Below are positions 1 through 8,091 of a stretch of 64,000 nt of DNA, one piece after another; the stretch's first letter is position 1, and every line of letters starts with the position of its first letter. Location: NCBI GenBank assembly GCA_964502145.1, contig CAZCVI010000016.1:1-64000 (forward strand). Reading direction: 5' to 3'. The stretch comes from CAZCVI01 sp964502145. Its GTDB lineage: Bacteria; Acidobacteriota; Aminicenantia; UBA2199. Under the pieces are notes generated by a model. It ran no database searches. It was not told the DNA's origin and worked only from the letters and a program-made list of their open reading frames with translations. The position numbers were made by a program, and so were the translations under genes.

Positions 1-40
1 ATTGGTGAAAATCAATCCAAATTAAGTTGCGCGATAGTTG

Positions 41-57
41 GCGGTGAATTCAGGATG
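41..57. repeat. Solo end of intergenic GGCGGTGAATCCAGG-type repeat
   Basis: The segment GGCGGTGAATTCAGG matches the terminal inverted repeat of the palindromic elements described at 8618-8790 and 32308-32475. Only one end is seen here. It lies just upstream of the first gene and of a TATAAT-like hexamer (84-89). Confidence 0.5.
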
Positions 58-138
58 GGCTGAACAGTTGCATAAAAATATGGTATAATATTAATTATCA
101 ATGAGCAGTAAAAATCAGTGCGCTTGGCAGGTGATACA

Positions 139-513
139 ATGGTTAGAAAAAAGGCAGTTCTTATACTTTTAGCAGTGGTCGTGTCAATAATGGTGTCTTG
201 CAGTGTTAGGGATATTCAGGGCACATGGCTGTTTACCATGTCCCAGGAACAACTCTTTGAAGGGAAGGACATCATCCGCACCTATACTTTCAAAAACGGT
301 AAAATCTATGTGGGTCAAAAGCCCCGCGGAACCTATCGGCAGAAAGACAACGAAATTGATATTATTCTGGACATGGATATCCCCATGCTACCCAAAGCGG
401 AGTTAAAAGGCACGCTCTCTGATAACAGAAGCATAGAAGGCCTCTGGATTACTTTCTATCACCATACCGCCGGACCTTTTCCTGGCACGAAATGGAATGC
501 CATCAAACGATAA
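139..513 (+). CDS. Small putative lipoprotein, unknown function
   Basis: A 124-residue protein when started at the ATG at 139. That start has an AGGTG ribosome-binding site 5 nt upstream and opens directly on a signal sequence (Met-Val-Arg-Lys-Lys, then a hydrophobic stretch). A GTG at 118 is in frame but would put charged residues before the signal peptide and bury the RBS. The hydrophobic stretch ends in Ile-Met-Val-Ser-Cys, a plausible lipobox, so the mature protein is likely lipid-anchored. The mature part is small and probably beta-rich, with lipocalin-like spacing (GTWLFT near the start, GTYRQ, GLWITF), but I cannot assign a family. A TATAAT at 84-89 is a possible -10. It lies 58 nt upstream of the esterase-like gene on the same strand. 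Confidence 0.7.
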   Translation: MVRKKAVLILLAVVVSIMVSCSVRDIQGTWLFTMSQEQLFEGKDIIRTYTFKNGKIYVGQKPRGTYRQKDNEIDIILDMDIPMLPKAELKGTLSDNRSIEGLWITFYHHTAGPFPGTKWNAIKR

Positions 514-571
514 TCCACTGCGCTCTTAATATATCAAGGACCTGTAAAAAAAAAATAAAAGGAAAAACAAA

Positions 572-2041
572 ATGAAAAACAAAAACATGAACCCAAAATT
601 AACTGTTTTCTTGTTCTGCTGTCTGCTATTCGGTTTTGCAGGCAATTTTATGATGGCCGCTGCTTCGGAGACCTTTGCGAAAGGAACTGTGATTGAAAAA
701 GTAGTGTGCCGGATTTCTCCTTTGGAATCTTATTTGCTTTACCTGCCGACTTCTTATAATGAGCAACAGAAATGGCCCGTACTCTTTATCTTTGAACCTG
801 GTGGTCGTGTGACTTTTCCTGTTCCCCTGTTCAAGGAGGCGGCGGAGAAATTTGGTTATATTCTGGTTTGTCCTACAAACGTCAAGAATGGGCCGGGTGA
901 ACCCATTTTTAAAGCGATGCGTGCAGTATGGACTGATTTATGTGCCCGTTTTGCCGTGGATAAAGGGCGTATTTATGCTGCTGGTTTTTCCGGGGGGGCA
1001 CGAGTAGCCACTTTTTTTAATCAAGCGATTAATAATCCCGTGCAAGGAATTATTGCGTGCGGGGCTGGACTGAGTCAAGCCGTTCAATTCATTCATATTA
1101 AAACCATGCATTTCTACGGTATTGCTGGTTATGGTGACTTTAATTACAGCGAAATGGTTTCATTGGAAAAAAACATGGCTGACCAAGGTATTCCCCACCG
1201 GTTCATCTTTTTTCCCGGGAATCATGCTTGGCCGCCAGCCGATATCTGTTGGCGCGGGGTGGAATGGTTGGAATTAATGGCGCTCAAAACTGGCATTATT
1301 CCCAAAGACAATCGCTTAGACTTTATCAATGAAACGTTTGAAAAAGAAATAAAACTGGCCCAAACACGGGTCGAAACAGGTGAAACATATTATGCGGTCG
1401 CCGATTACGAGGGCATAATCCGCCTGTATGACGGTTTAAAACCCGTGGATGATTTAAAACAACGGGTCGGGCAACTGCGGCAAACAAAGGAGTTTAAATC
1501 CTTTGAAAAAGATGAGCGCCAGCGTCTGGAAGAGGAACAGGGGTATATCAAACAAATTAGTGGTGGGTTCGCGTACTTGTATCAAAATCTTTCTGGCGAG
1601 GTCCGGGTAGAGCAAGTAATAATGAACATGGGGATTCCCCGGTTAGTGCGGCAATTAAAGAATAAAAAGAATAAATATGATGCAGCTATGGCCGAGCGGT
1701 TGCTGTTTAATATTTCCATGAAGTGTGATGGGGATGTGGACGAGTACATGAAAAACAGGGATTTTAAACGTGCGGCTTTGGCCATAGAAATTGGCATTGA
1801 ATCAGGTATTAACACCCCGTTTTCCCCTTATTTTCTTTATCAACGTGGTTCCTTGTATGCCCGTGAGGGAAATCGCAAGAAAGCCTTAAAATATTTGCAG
1901 GAAGCGGTGAAAGATGGCTTTAAGAATTACGATTACATGGAAAAAGACAAGTATCTGGATATAATACGGGATACCCCCCAGTACCAGCAACTGCTGGAAC
2001 AATTAAAAAAAGACTACCCCCCCAAAACGTCCCGCCCCTAA
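572..2041 (+). CDS. Secreted alpha/beta-hydrolase (esterase-like) with C-terminal TPR-like region
   Basis: A 489-residue protein with an N-terminal signal peptide (hydrophobic segment about residues 9-29, AAA-S before the cleavage region). The first domain has the alpha/beta-hydrolase layout: YLPTSY near residue 58, an oxyanion-region EPGG near 75, the nucleophile elbow G-F-S140-G-G, a GYGDF acid candidate near 189 and the catalytic His candidate H218 in FPGNHAWPP. This resembles PHB-depolymerase/LpqC-type esterases. Residues from about 260 are helical, and the last 80 (LYQRGSLYAREGNRKKALKYL) look like a single TPR. No substrate can be inferred. The start is preceded by GGAAAA at 561-566. It may be cotranscribed with the lipoprotein gene just upstream. 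Confidence 0.75.
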   Translation: MKNKNMNPKLTVFLFCCLLFGFAGNFMMAAASETFAKGTVIEKVVCRISPLESYLLYLPTSYNEQQKWPVLFIFEPGGRVTFPVPLFKEAAEKFGYILVCPTNVKNGPGEPIFKAMRAVWTDLCARFAVDKGRIYAAGFSGGARVATFFNQAINNPVQGIIACGAGLSQAVQFIHIKTMHFYGIAGYGDFNYSEMVSLEKNMADQGIPHRFIFFPGNHAWPPADICWRGVEWLELMALKTGIIPKDNRLDFINETFEKEIKLAQTRVETGETYYAVADYEGIIRLYDGLKPVDDLKQRVGQLRQTKEFKSFEKDERQRLEEEQGYIKQISGGFAYLYQNLSGEVRVEQVIMNMGIPRLVRQLKNKKNKYDAAMAERLLFNISMKCDGDVDEYMKNRDFKRAALAIEIGIESGINTPFSPYFLYQRGSLYAREGNRKKALKYLQEAVKDGFKNYDYMEKDKYLDIIRDTPQYQQLLEQLKKDYPPKTSRP

Positions 2042-2066
2042 TCGCCAAGCAAGTACGTTTTTAAAA

Positions 2067-2118
2067 AACCAAATCTGTCTAATCCTTCTAATCTGCGTAA
2101 TCTGTGGTCTTCTTTTTT
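2067..2118 (+). repeat. TAATCTGNN 9-mer repeat arm (solo copy)
   Basis: Tandem 9-nt units of the type TAATCTGNN (TCTAATCTGCG, TAATCTGTG) followed by GTCTTC and a T-rich tract. The same arm recurs at 2968-3015, and its reverse complement is at 2870-2915. The methyltransferase gene therefore sits between inverted copies. It could act as a terminator for the converging genes on either side. Confidence 0.7.
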
Positions 2119-2124
2119 TTCTTT

Positions 2125-2847
2125 TTATTTCTTTTTTAAGATATAAATAACCCAGGGTGCGATTTTTGTTTCGTTCACCCATTGAAACGGCTCGTCTGCT
2201 TTGCCCAGCGGTTTATAGGTTTTGACCCATTGGAAGCCAGTATGCTCAAAAATCTTCAGGTACGCTTCATGGCTCCAGATGACATCTTCTACTGGTCTTT
2301 TGTCTGCGATGTCTGTTTGGATAATTTTTACCCGGTCGCCGCTTTTGGCCAGTTTATTTTCCGGGAAGTCTTTGGTAGAAAAGGAAGCCCATTCATGGGT
2401 ATATATGAGCGGATCGGAAACCAGGATCAACAGAAATCCTTCCGGTTTGACTACTCGTTTCATTGCCATTAATATCTTTTCTTTTTTCTCAGTAGTGGGA
2501 ACATTATCAAAGGTAAATATAGCTTGCACCAGATCGAGGCTATTATCATTCAAGGAATCCAGGTCACCATCATCAATCAAACGGTAATCGCCATTGGCGT
2601 CTTTGGATCTGGCGATTTTAATCATATCCGCCGAGATATCCACGCCAATCGTATCAAAACCCAGGTTTTTCAAGAACCTTGTAGACCGTCCGGCCCCACA
2701 GCCAAAATCCAATGCTTCAGGTCCCTGGATATGGGTAGCTATAATTTCCGGCAAATCCCGATAAGCCAAATAATACGTCCCAGGAAACTCCATTTCCGCA
2801 TACGCTTCAGCCCGCGTTGTATCCTCATACACGTTGAAGAATGTCAT
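2125..2847 (-). CDS. Class I SAM-dependent methyltransferase
   Basis: A 240-residue protein when started at the ATG complementary to 2845-2847, which has a perfect GGAGG (2853-2857) 5 nt upstream. The frame stays open for 30 more codons, but that stretch is only the TAATCTG repeat read through, so I reject the longer form. Motif I is L-D-F-G-C-G-A-G at residues 46-53, followed by an acidic end of beta-2 (IGVDIS) and DLVQAIFTFDNVP, typical of Methyltransf_11/25 enzymes acting on small molecules. Substrate unknown. It stands alone between repeat arms, so its partners cannot be guessed. Confidence 0.85.
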   Translation of the reverse strand: MTFFNVYEDTTRAEAYAEMEFPGTYYLAYRDLPEIIATHIQGPEALDFGCGAGRSTRFLKNLGFDTIGVDISADMIKIARSKDANGDYRLIDDGDLDSLNDNSLDLVQAIFTFDNVPTTEKKEKILMAMKRVVKPEGFLLILVSDPLIYTHEWASFSTKDFPENKLAKSGDRVKIIQTDIADKRPVEDVIWSHEAYLKIFEHTGFQWVKTYKPLGKADEPFQWVNETKIAPWVIYILKKK

Positions 2848-2867
2848 CGTAACCTCCGTTGTTTTTT

Positions 2868-3016
2868 TTTTTGGCCCACAGATTACACAGATTAAAATGA
2901 TTAGACAGATTAAAAGATGACTTTTTTTAAATAGCACTTTTTTTAAATAACCTTGTCTATTGGTCCTTCTTTTAATCTGTCTAATCCGTTTAATCTGCGT
3001 AATCTGTGGTCTTCTT
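2868..3016. repeat. Palindromic element of TAATCTGNN 9-mers
   Basis: The left arm 2872-2916 (CCACAGATTACACAG... on the plus strand) is the inverted complement of the right arm 2966-3012 (...TAATCTGCGTAATCTGTGG). Each arm is made of four 9-nt units TAATCTGTC/TAATCCGTT/TAATCTGCG/TAATCTGTG. The roughly 50-nt centre is A/T-rich with a repeated CTTTTTTTAAATA. The whole could fold into a long hairpin. It lies immediately upstream of the methyltransferase start. Confidence 0.75.
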
Positions 3017-3059
3017 TTTTTTTCTTTTTTTTTCTGTTTATCACATACTTCCTATTAAC

Positions 3060-3181
3060 AATGCGGTGAATCCAGGGTTGATTGTTAGTAGTCGCATACT
3101 GTTCCTCTAGAAAAAAAATCATTAGGATTTAAAAATACTCTATATCTGGTCTATTGTCAACTGGCGGTGAATCCAGGGTTA
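3060..3181. repeat. Two direct copies of GCGGTGAATCCAGGGTT
   Basis: GCGGTGAATCCAGGGTTG at about 3063-3080 and GGCGGTGAATCCAGGGTTA at about 3163-3181 are in the same orientation about 100 nt apart. They match the terminal repeats of the palindromic elements found elsewhere in this window. The DNA between is A/T-rich with no gene. Confidence 0.65.
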
Positions 3182-3190
3182 TATTTCTAT

Positions 3191-3219
3191 TTGAATTTTT
3201 ATCTTAAATCCATTATAAT
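3191..3219 (+). promoter_or_regulatory. Sigma70-like promoter with -10 only 6 nt before ATG
   Basis: TTGAAT at 3191-3196, a 17-nt spacer, then TATAAT at 3214-3219. The start codon follows at 3226, so a transcript beginning at the usual distance would be leaderless or nearly so. The same arrangement, with similar flanking bases, precedes the gene at 9246. Confidence 0.65.
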
Positions 3220-3225
3220 ATTGCC

Positions 3226-6200
3226 ATGACTATGAAGATATATAAACTATTTCTGGCCTCTTCTGAGGAACTGGCCCAAGAGCGAAAAGAAATCGCCCTG
3301 ATGATCTCCCGCTTAAACAACAAATGGACGGAAGAAAAAGATATCCACATCAAACTGGTGGCCTGGGAAGACCTGCTGCACAGTTTCCAAAAAGAAGGGA
3401 AACGAATTCAAGATTATTTTAACGAGGAGATGGTGAAGTGTGATATTGTGCTGGCGCTTTTTTTCAAGAAAGTGGGGCAGTTCACCAAGGAAGAGTTTGA
3501 GTTCGCGTATGCGAATCTAAAAAAATGCCAAAAGCCAGAATTCCTTTTTGTCTATTTTAAGAGTGGCACACTCACAATTGACGATGTGACGCCTGATCTT
3601 CTTAAAATAAGCGAATTAAAGAAGCAGATTCAGGAATATAAGCAGATTTACAATTCTTTTAGTTCCATTGAAGATTTAATTCTCAAGCTCCAGCATCAAT
3701 TGGAACTGGTGGTAAAAAAGAAACCTGAAACAGAGGTGATAAAAACGGAGGCGGATAAACACGCCAAGGCGCAAAGTGACTTTGAACACTATAAACAGCA
3801 TATGGGGGAAAAATTCAGATACCTGGATTTTACGGGGCTAAATGCCATTCTGCAAAAACCATTGGAATTGGAACATATCTATGTCACACTGCGTGCCAAA
3901 GCATCCATCGCTAGTGAACGCTACCGCAGCATCGCTGATTTTAATCGGCTAAAAAGAGAGGAAGAAGACACACCTAAAGAAGAGGATATAGATTTTGTAT
4001 CCCTTTTTCAAGAGATGCATCAAGAAAAAAAAAAACAACAACCCCTTCGTATGCTTATTTTAGGTCAGCCGGGTAGTGGCAAAACCACCTTGATGAAGTG
4101 GATTACCTTGCAATGTTTAAACCCGGACAAAAAAGCTTTTTTTGCGCAATTCACCCCCGTCTTTATTCCGCTCAAAGACTTCGGGCGTGATCCGGATAAT
4201 ACGTTCCGTAAAAAGAACATCGGCAATTTAATTATTGAGATGCTGGCACGGGAGAATAGTGCCGTGGATTCCTTTTTAGATGAGCACATAAAAGCCAACC
4301 GCGCGCTTTTCCTGTTGGACGGACTGGATGAAATCGGGGACGAAACAATCCGCCGGGAAGTGATTGAGTGGATTCAAAAGCAGTTCATCTTTCAAAATTC
4401 TCTGATTGTCACCTCGCGTTTTTCTGGTTTGAACCCAGCCGAGGGATTAACCTTCAAAGATGAAATCCCCGTTTTTGAGATACAAGACTTTGAATTAAAA
4501 GACATTGATTCCTTTTTGCAGAATTGGTACCGAAATGTGGAGATTGCTGTGGGCGGGGAACGGGATATGCAGAAGGCCATTGAAACGGGACAAAAAAAAT
4601 ATGAAGAATTAGTTGCTGACATTGAAAATGAGGGGCATAGGAATCTGCGGGAATTGGCTGTGAATCCACTCTTGTTAACCATTATTGCTATTGTCCATCG
4701 TACTCGTGCCAAGTTACCAGAGGAGCGGTACAAATTGTATGAAGAGTGCCTGAAGGTGATGATCGAATTGTGGAACTTGGCGAATCGCAAAGTGAATGTC
4801 AGCTTCTCTTTTGATAACAGTATATCCTATCTTTCCGAAATTGCTGTAGAATTAATGAAAACCGAACGGCGTGAGATGGATAAAAACGAGATCGAAAGCC
4901 TATTGCCAGAAAAGATTGAAGGTCAAACCAGGAATTTCTTTTTGAAGGAGATGGTATTAAAAGCCGGGTTGTTGTATGAATCCGAGGGGAAGTATGGATT
5001 TTTACACCTGACTTTCCAAGAATATTTGGCAGCGCGGTATTTTGCCAAGAGTAAAAATCAAAATGATATCCTGGGCTTTTATGACAAAGATTATTGGCGG
5101 GAAACCTTTAAGCTTTTTATCAATATTGGGAACGCCGAAATATTTTTCGAAGAAGTTGGCGAAAAATTAGTTGAAAAGAACTATTGGAAATCAATTGAAC
5201 TCTTTGAGGCTTGCCTTGAAGAAATTGTGACTGAGAAAACCAAAGAGACAGTGGAACTGAACTTTGCCAAAAAAATTATTCAAATCCTATTGGGACTGGA
5301 CTATAAGGAAGAGAATGAACTGCAGATTGGAATGTTAACTTATTTTTACCCCCTCTATAAAAACAGCAAAAAGCTAGTAAAGGAAGGATGGGAGATGTTT
5401 TTCTTTGCCCCTCATCCTATTGTTCAGTCTGTGGGAACCTCAATTTTGAGTCGGGCAGATGAGAACACTAGGGTAGAATTGTTGAGCCACTTAAGACAAC
5501 GAATCCAGAAATTTGAAAACCTTACGGATGAAAGCAGTGCCTCCCTGCTTTATTTCCTGTTTCAAAACGATAATAATTTTGTCCTTCAAATAGCTGGACG
5601 ACAAAATCTAATGGATTTTGTTTTTGCTTTAAAAAAATTGAAATCCGAAAAATTATTTTTACAGTATTTATTACTTCTTGCCCTCCGGAGTCTCCAGCCC
5701 ATCGGGAACCTTCTGGGGTTTCTGGACCAATGGGAAATCCTGGGCCTCCTGAATCTTCAGGGCATCGAGGGCCTGGGCTACCTGAACCTATGGGACATCC
5801 GGGACCTGCCGGATCTGATTTTCCTCCGGGATTTTCGGGCTATCATGGATATCAAGGTCATCCGAGGCATCCACGATGACTATATAAACAAATACAAACC
5901 CATTTTTGAAAACCATCAAAAAGAGATTTATGCCTGGGCAGATCAGGCCATTGAAGAATTGCACGGGTTGTCGGGCAAAAAATTATTGGAATACTTCCCC
6001 AATACCACTAAAGACGAATTAAAAGAGTTCCGGGAAAGTTATATGGAAATCATTGCCACAGAACTTTCCAAAGGGAATTGTACGGTTTTAGAAGGGAAAA
6101 AATTGACTAAGAAGCGACAAAAGAGAGTTGAAGAATCGGTCACCTTTGATATGAAGACCGTGGAGAAGATGCTGGACTTCGTACTGGACTCAAGCAATGA

Positions 6201-6351
6201 TGAAAAACAGGCCCTGCAATTAAAAGCCTTGGAAATCCTGCGCAATAAGGACTATGAAAAAGTATATACTATCATCAGAACCATAATCGCCACCCATGCC
6301 GCCATGAAAATTCGCATCAATGCTCTTTACATATTAAAACGACTACTGTAA
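3226..6351 (+). CDS. NACHT/STAND NTPase with DUF4062-like N-terminal domain
   Basis: A 1041-residue protein, with no signal peptide. Residues 1-165 (YKLFLASSEELAQER... CDIVLALF... FLFVYFKSG) form a DUF4062-like alpha/beta domain seen at the N-terminus of NLR-like STAND proteins. The NACHT core has Walker A GQPGSGKTT at about 280-288, Walker B LLDGLDE at about 363-369 and TSRFSG as a sensor-like motif. The typical post-NACHT motif FLHLTFQEYLAARYF lies at about 590-605. The remaining 430 residues are helical-repeat-like and probably sense a ligand. Family knowledge says such proteins oligomerise on sensing a phage or stress ligand; here this is inference. A Leu-rich stretch at about 819-885 reads as collagen-like in another frame. 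Cotranscribed with the ATPase 19 nt downstream. Met1 or Met3 may be the true start. Confidence 0.85.
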   Translation: MTMKIYKLFLASSEELAQERKEIALMISRLNNKWTEEKDIHIKLVAWEDLLHSFQKEGKRIQDYFNEEMVKCDIVLALFFKKVGQFTKEEFEFAYANLKKCQKPEFLFVYFKSGTLTIDDVTPDLLKISELKKQIQEYKQIYNSFSSIEDLILKLQHQLELVVKKKPETEVIKTEADKHAKAQSDFEHYKQHMGEKFRYLDFTGLNAILQKPLELEHIYVTLRAKASIASERYRSIADFNRLKREEEDTPKEEDIDFVSLFQEMHQEKKKQQPLRMLILGQPGSGKTTLMKWITLQCLNPDKKAFFAQFTPVFIPLKDFGRDPDNTFRKKNIGNLIIEMLARENSAVDSFLDEHIKANRALFLLDGLDEIGDETIRREVIEWIQKQFIFQNSLIVTSRFSGLNPAEGLTFKDEIPVFEIQDFELKDIDSFLQNWYRNVEIAVGGERDMQKAIETGQKKYEELVADIENEGHRNLRELAVNPLLLTIIAIVHRTRAKLPEERYKLYEECLKVMIELWNLANRKVNVSFSFDNSISYLSEIAVELMKTERREMDKNEIESLLPEKIEGQTRNFFLKEMVLKAGLLYESEGKYGFLHLTFQEYLAARYFAKSKNQNDILGFYDKDYWRETFKLFINIGNAEIFFEEVGEKLVEKNYWKSIELFEACLEEIVTEKTKETVELNFAKKIIQILLGLDYKEENELQIGMLTYFYPLYKNSKKLVKEGWEMFFFAPHPIVQSVGTSILSRADENTRVELLSHLRQRIQKFENLTDESSASLLYFLFQNDNNFVLQIAGRQNLMDFVFALKKLKSEKLFLQYLLLLALRSLQPIGNLLGFLDQWEILGLLNLQGIEGLGYLNLWDIRDLPDLIFLRDFRAIMDIKVIRGIHDDYINKYKPIFENHQKEIYAWADQAIEELHGLSGKKLLEYFPNTTKDELKEFRESYMEIIATELSKGNCTVLEGKKLTKKRQKRVEESVTFDMKTVEKMLDFVLDSSNDEKQALQLKALEILRNKDYEKVYTIIRTIIATHAAMKIRINALYILKRLL
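5681..5879. repeat. 9-nt-periodic, collagen-like-in-another-frame stretch inside the NACHT gene
   Basis: The used frame gives a Leu/Ile-rich run (IGNLLGFLDQWEILGLL and onward). Shifted by two bases, the same DNA encodes a Gly-X-Y series such as SGPMGNPGPPE and PMGHPGPAGSD, with two imperfect copies of a roughly 20-residue unit, ending at a TGA at 5877-5879. Base composition is more G/C-rich than the rest of the gene. It looks like a repeat expansion or a captured collagen-type repeat read out of frame. Confidence 0.6.
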
Positions 6352-6370
6352 AATAAATAAAGAGGAAAAT

Positions 6371-7513
6371 ATGACGAAAAAAATAAAAAATGAAACAGTA
6401 AAAGATGGGCAATTTGAATTCTTCGGAATAAGCGAACCCTTTTTTAAAACCGCGGAATTGATGGGAAAAGATATCAAACGATTCGTAAATCGAAACGATG
6501 AAAAACTTGATCTTCGGAATGCACTCGAATACAAACAAAACTTTGCTATCATCGGAGACACTGGCACGGGGAAAAGCTCGCTGATGCTGAAGTTCAAAGA
6601 GGAGTACGGTAATATTTATTATACCGATTACATCTATTTCTCCATGAACGCCAACACCGAAGCAGAGATGAAAGAAGAATTTTTTCGTATGATTCTCTCC
6701 AGATTACTGATTCTCATCATTGAAAATGATGAATTACTGGACAACTTTGATCCCAAGGAAATTGCCATCGATACCAAACGCTTGAATGTTTCCATCTCTC
6801 TTGAAGAAATGGAAAAAAAACAGATAGAAATTACTCCAGAAATCGAAGCCAATTTCCAAAACCTTATGCTGAGCTCATTCTTACCTATTAAGTTAAGTGC
6901 CAAATTACAAGGCAAACTTGGGAAGGAGTCTCATAAAATTGAATTACTGAAATATGAAAGACATACGGAAAGTACCCTACGCGAAGCAATTATCAAAATC
7001 ATTCATAAACTCCCTGCCACTGTGGTCCTGTTTATTGATGAAATGGACCGCATCATCAAGGCTATCCGTCCCAACCAGAACTGGCTGGAAGAAGTCATCA
7101 ATCTACTCAAATTCACCAGCGAGATTATCGTTGGCGAAAATTTACTCTTCGTCTTTGCCCTGCAACCCGAAATTCACGACGTCTTTCTCCAAGCCGACCG
7201 GGGCGAAAGCGATGATGCTATTTTGCGTTATGTACCTTCATTTATAAGAATCAGTGGTTTTGATCTTACTTTAGCCAAAGAAGCCGTGGCCGAATCTTTA
7301 AAATTCGCTGGCTATAAAGGTAAACCAGAAGATTTGTTCCAAGCCGATGTGATGGAAATCATATTGGCAGCCTCTAAAAACAACCCCCGTCGTTTTATGA
7401 CGTATCTCCTGAAATTGACTAGCGTCGCCTACAAAAAGAAACAAACCTCCATCACCCCCAGTTTAGCCAAAGAATTTATCGCTGCAAAATTCGCTGAACC
7501 CAGCCCCAAGTAA
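6371..7513 (+). CDS. P-loop ATPase, partner of the NACHT protein
   Basis: A 380-residue protein, no signal peptide. Walker A is G62-D-T-G-T-G-K68-S-S and Walker B is VVLFIDEMDRI (D223, E224). This is the layout of AAA/Orc-like or KAP-like P-loop NTPases such as the single-ATPase components of several defence loci. The C-terminal part has NNPRRFMTYLLKL, like the lid of AAA proteins. It starts 19 nt after the NACHT stop, with an AGAGGA ribosome-binding site, so the two are almost certainly one operon. It lacks the DUF4062-like front domain. Role inferred only from context: a regulatory or effector ATPase of the NACHT system. It could also be an unrelated cargo gene. Confidence 0.75.
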   Translation: MTKKIKNETVKDGQFEFFGISEPFFKTAELMGKDIKRFVNRNDEKLDLRNALEYKQNFAIIGDTGTGKSSLMLKFKEEYGNIYYTDYIYFSMNANTEAEMKEEFFRMILSRLLILIIENDELLDNFDPKEIAIDTKRLNVSISLEEMEKKQIEITPEIEANFQNLMLSSFLPIKLSAKLQGKLGKESHKIELLKYERHTESTLREAIIKIIHKLPATVVLFIDEMDRIIKAIRPNQNWLEEVINLLKFTSEIIVGENLLFVFALQPEIHDVFLQADRGESDDAILRYVPSFIRISGFDLTLAKEAVAESLKFAGYKGKPEDLFQADVMEIILAASKNNPRRFMTYLLKLTSVAYKKKQTSITPSLAKEFIAAKFAEPSPK

Positions 7514-7670
7514 ACGCACCCGAAATTTTACCAAAGCCATGTTTTCGCCGCGTATTAATACGCCATGATGGCGCGTCGACAATCCCGATTCGTTGGTTGG
7601 AATAAACAGGAATGTGTTTTTTTGCGCATATTTAATTCCATTTGGTGAAAATAGTCGCAAAATTATGGAG
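7514..7670. other. Non-coding stretch with nested palindromes
   Basis: GCGTATTAATACGC at 7550-7563 is a perfect 14-bp palindrome, overlapped by CGCCATGATGGCG at 7561-7573. It lies 37 nt after the ATPase stop and could be a terminator or a REP-like repeat. A 65-codon leftward frame over it (7463-7660) has no RBS and overlaps the ATPase gene, so I do not call it. Confidence 0.5.
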
Positions 7671-7850
7671 CGTTCACCTTTTTTAACTGAAAGTTGGAAG
7701 TATTAATTGACCGTTCACCTTATTTTGTAGAACCGTCACCATATTTTACTCTCCGTTCACCTTCCAACCCCGGCCGTTCTCCTTATTTTACTCAACCGTC
7801 ACCTTTTTAGGCGGCCGTTCACCTTCCAAACCTCTCCGTTCAGCATTTTT
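7668..7850. repeat. Array of eight CCGTTCACCTT repeats with about 21-bp spacing
   Basis: Copies (some degenerate: CCGTCACC, CCGTTCTCCTT, CCGTTCAGC) begin near 7671, 7711, 7733, 7753, 7774, 7796, 7815 and 7836. The steps are 40, 22, 20, 21, 22, 19 and 21 nt, so nearly all fall about two helical turns apart, with one missing unit near 7691. Sequence between units is A/T-rich (TTATTTTAC). It resembles an iteron or a multi-operator array rather than a CRISPR: units are only 11 nt and the spacers are alike. It lies downstream of the NACHT-ATPase pair and upstream of no obvious rightward gene. Confidence 0.7.
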
Positions 7851-8077
7851 TGTAGAATTCCGGGTCAAAAAACCCGGCGGTTGTATATTTTTTTCTCTCT
7901 GGTCATTAACTGGCGGGGTTGGTTGAATTTTTTTTTCTCTCTGGTTAATCCATAAACCTGACCATTGAAATAGTTATGCTAGAGGTGAATGTTTAATCCT
8001 CAGATGGGATAGATTAAACCTTATTTTCTATGCAGTATACCGCTCGGTGCATGCAAATGGGTAAATATTTAAATATT
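7851..8077. other. Intergenic DNA with no gene seen
   Basis: Contains two copies of TTTTTTTCTCTCTGGT (near 7889 and 7929), each preceded by a G/C-rich GGCGGTTG or GGCGGGGTTGGTTG, i.e. a short direct duplication, and the left half of the 8042-8091 hairpin. No reading frame with a plausible start is visible. Confidence 0.5.
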
Positions 8078-8091
8078 TTAACGCACCGAGC
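8042..8091. repeat. Hairpin at the break point of the HEPN remnant
   Basis: GCTCGGTGC (8042-8050) and GCACCGAGC (8083-8091) form a 9-bp perfect stem around an A/T-rich loop that itself contains AAATATTTAAATATTT. The 3' end of the truncated HEPN frame falls inside it, so it may mark an insertion or deletion junction, or be a terminator for the leftward MNT gene. Confidence 0.5.

Noticed and set aside
2848..2937. 30-codon N-terminal extension of the methyltransferase
   Set aside because: It translates the TAATCTG repeat; the ATG at 2845-2847 has a perfect GGAGG, so the shorter form is the gene.
5681..5879. Frameshift error in the NACHT gene
   Set aside because: The main frame stays open on both sides and ends in a coherent helical C-terminus, so the collagen-like reading is an alternative frame, not a corrected one.
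7463..7660. 65-codon leftward frame after the ATPase
   Set aside because: Overlaps the ATPase 3' end and a palindromic repeat; no RBS.
7668..7850. CRISPR array
   Set aside because: Repeat units are about 11 nt with similar A/T-rich spacers of about 10 nt; a CRISPR has 23-47-nt repeats and distinct spacers, and no cas gene is near.
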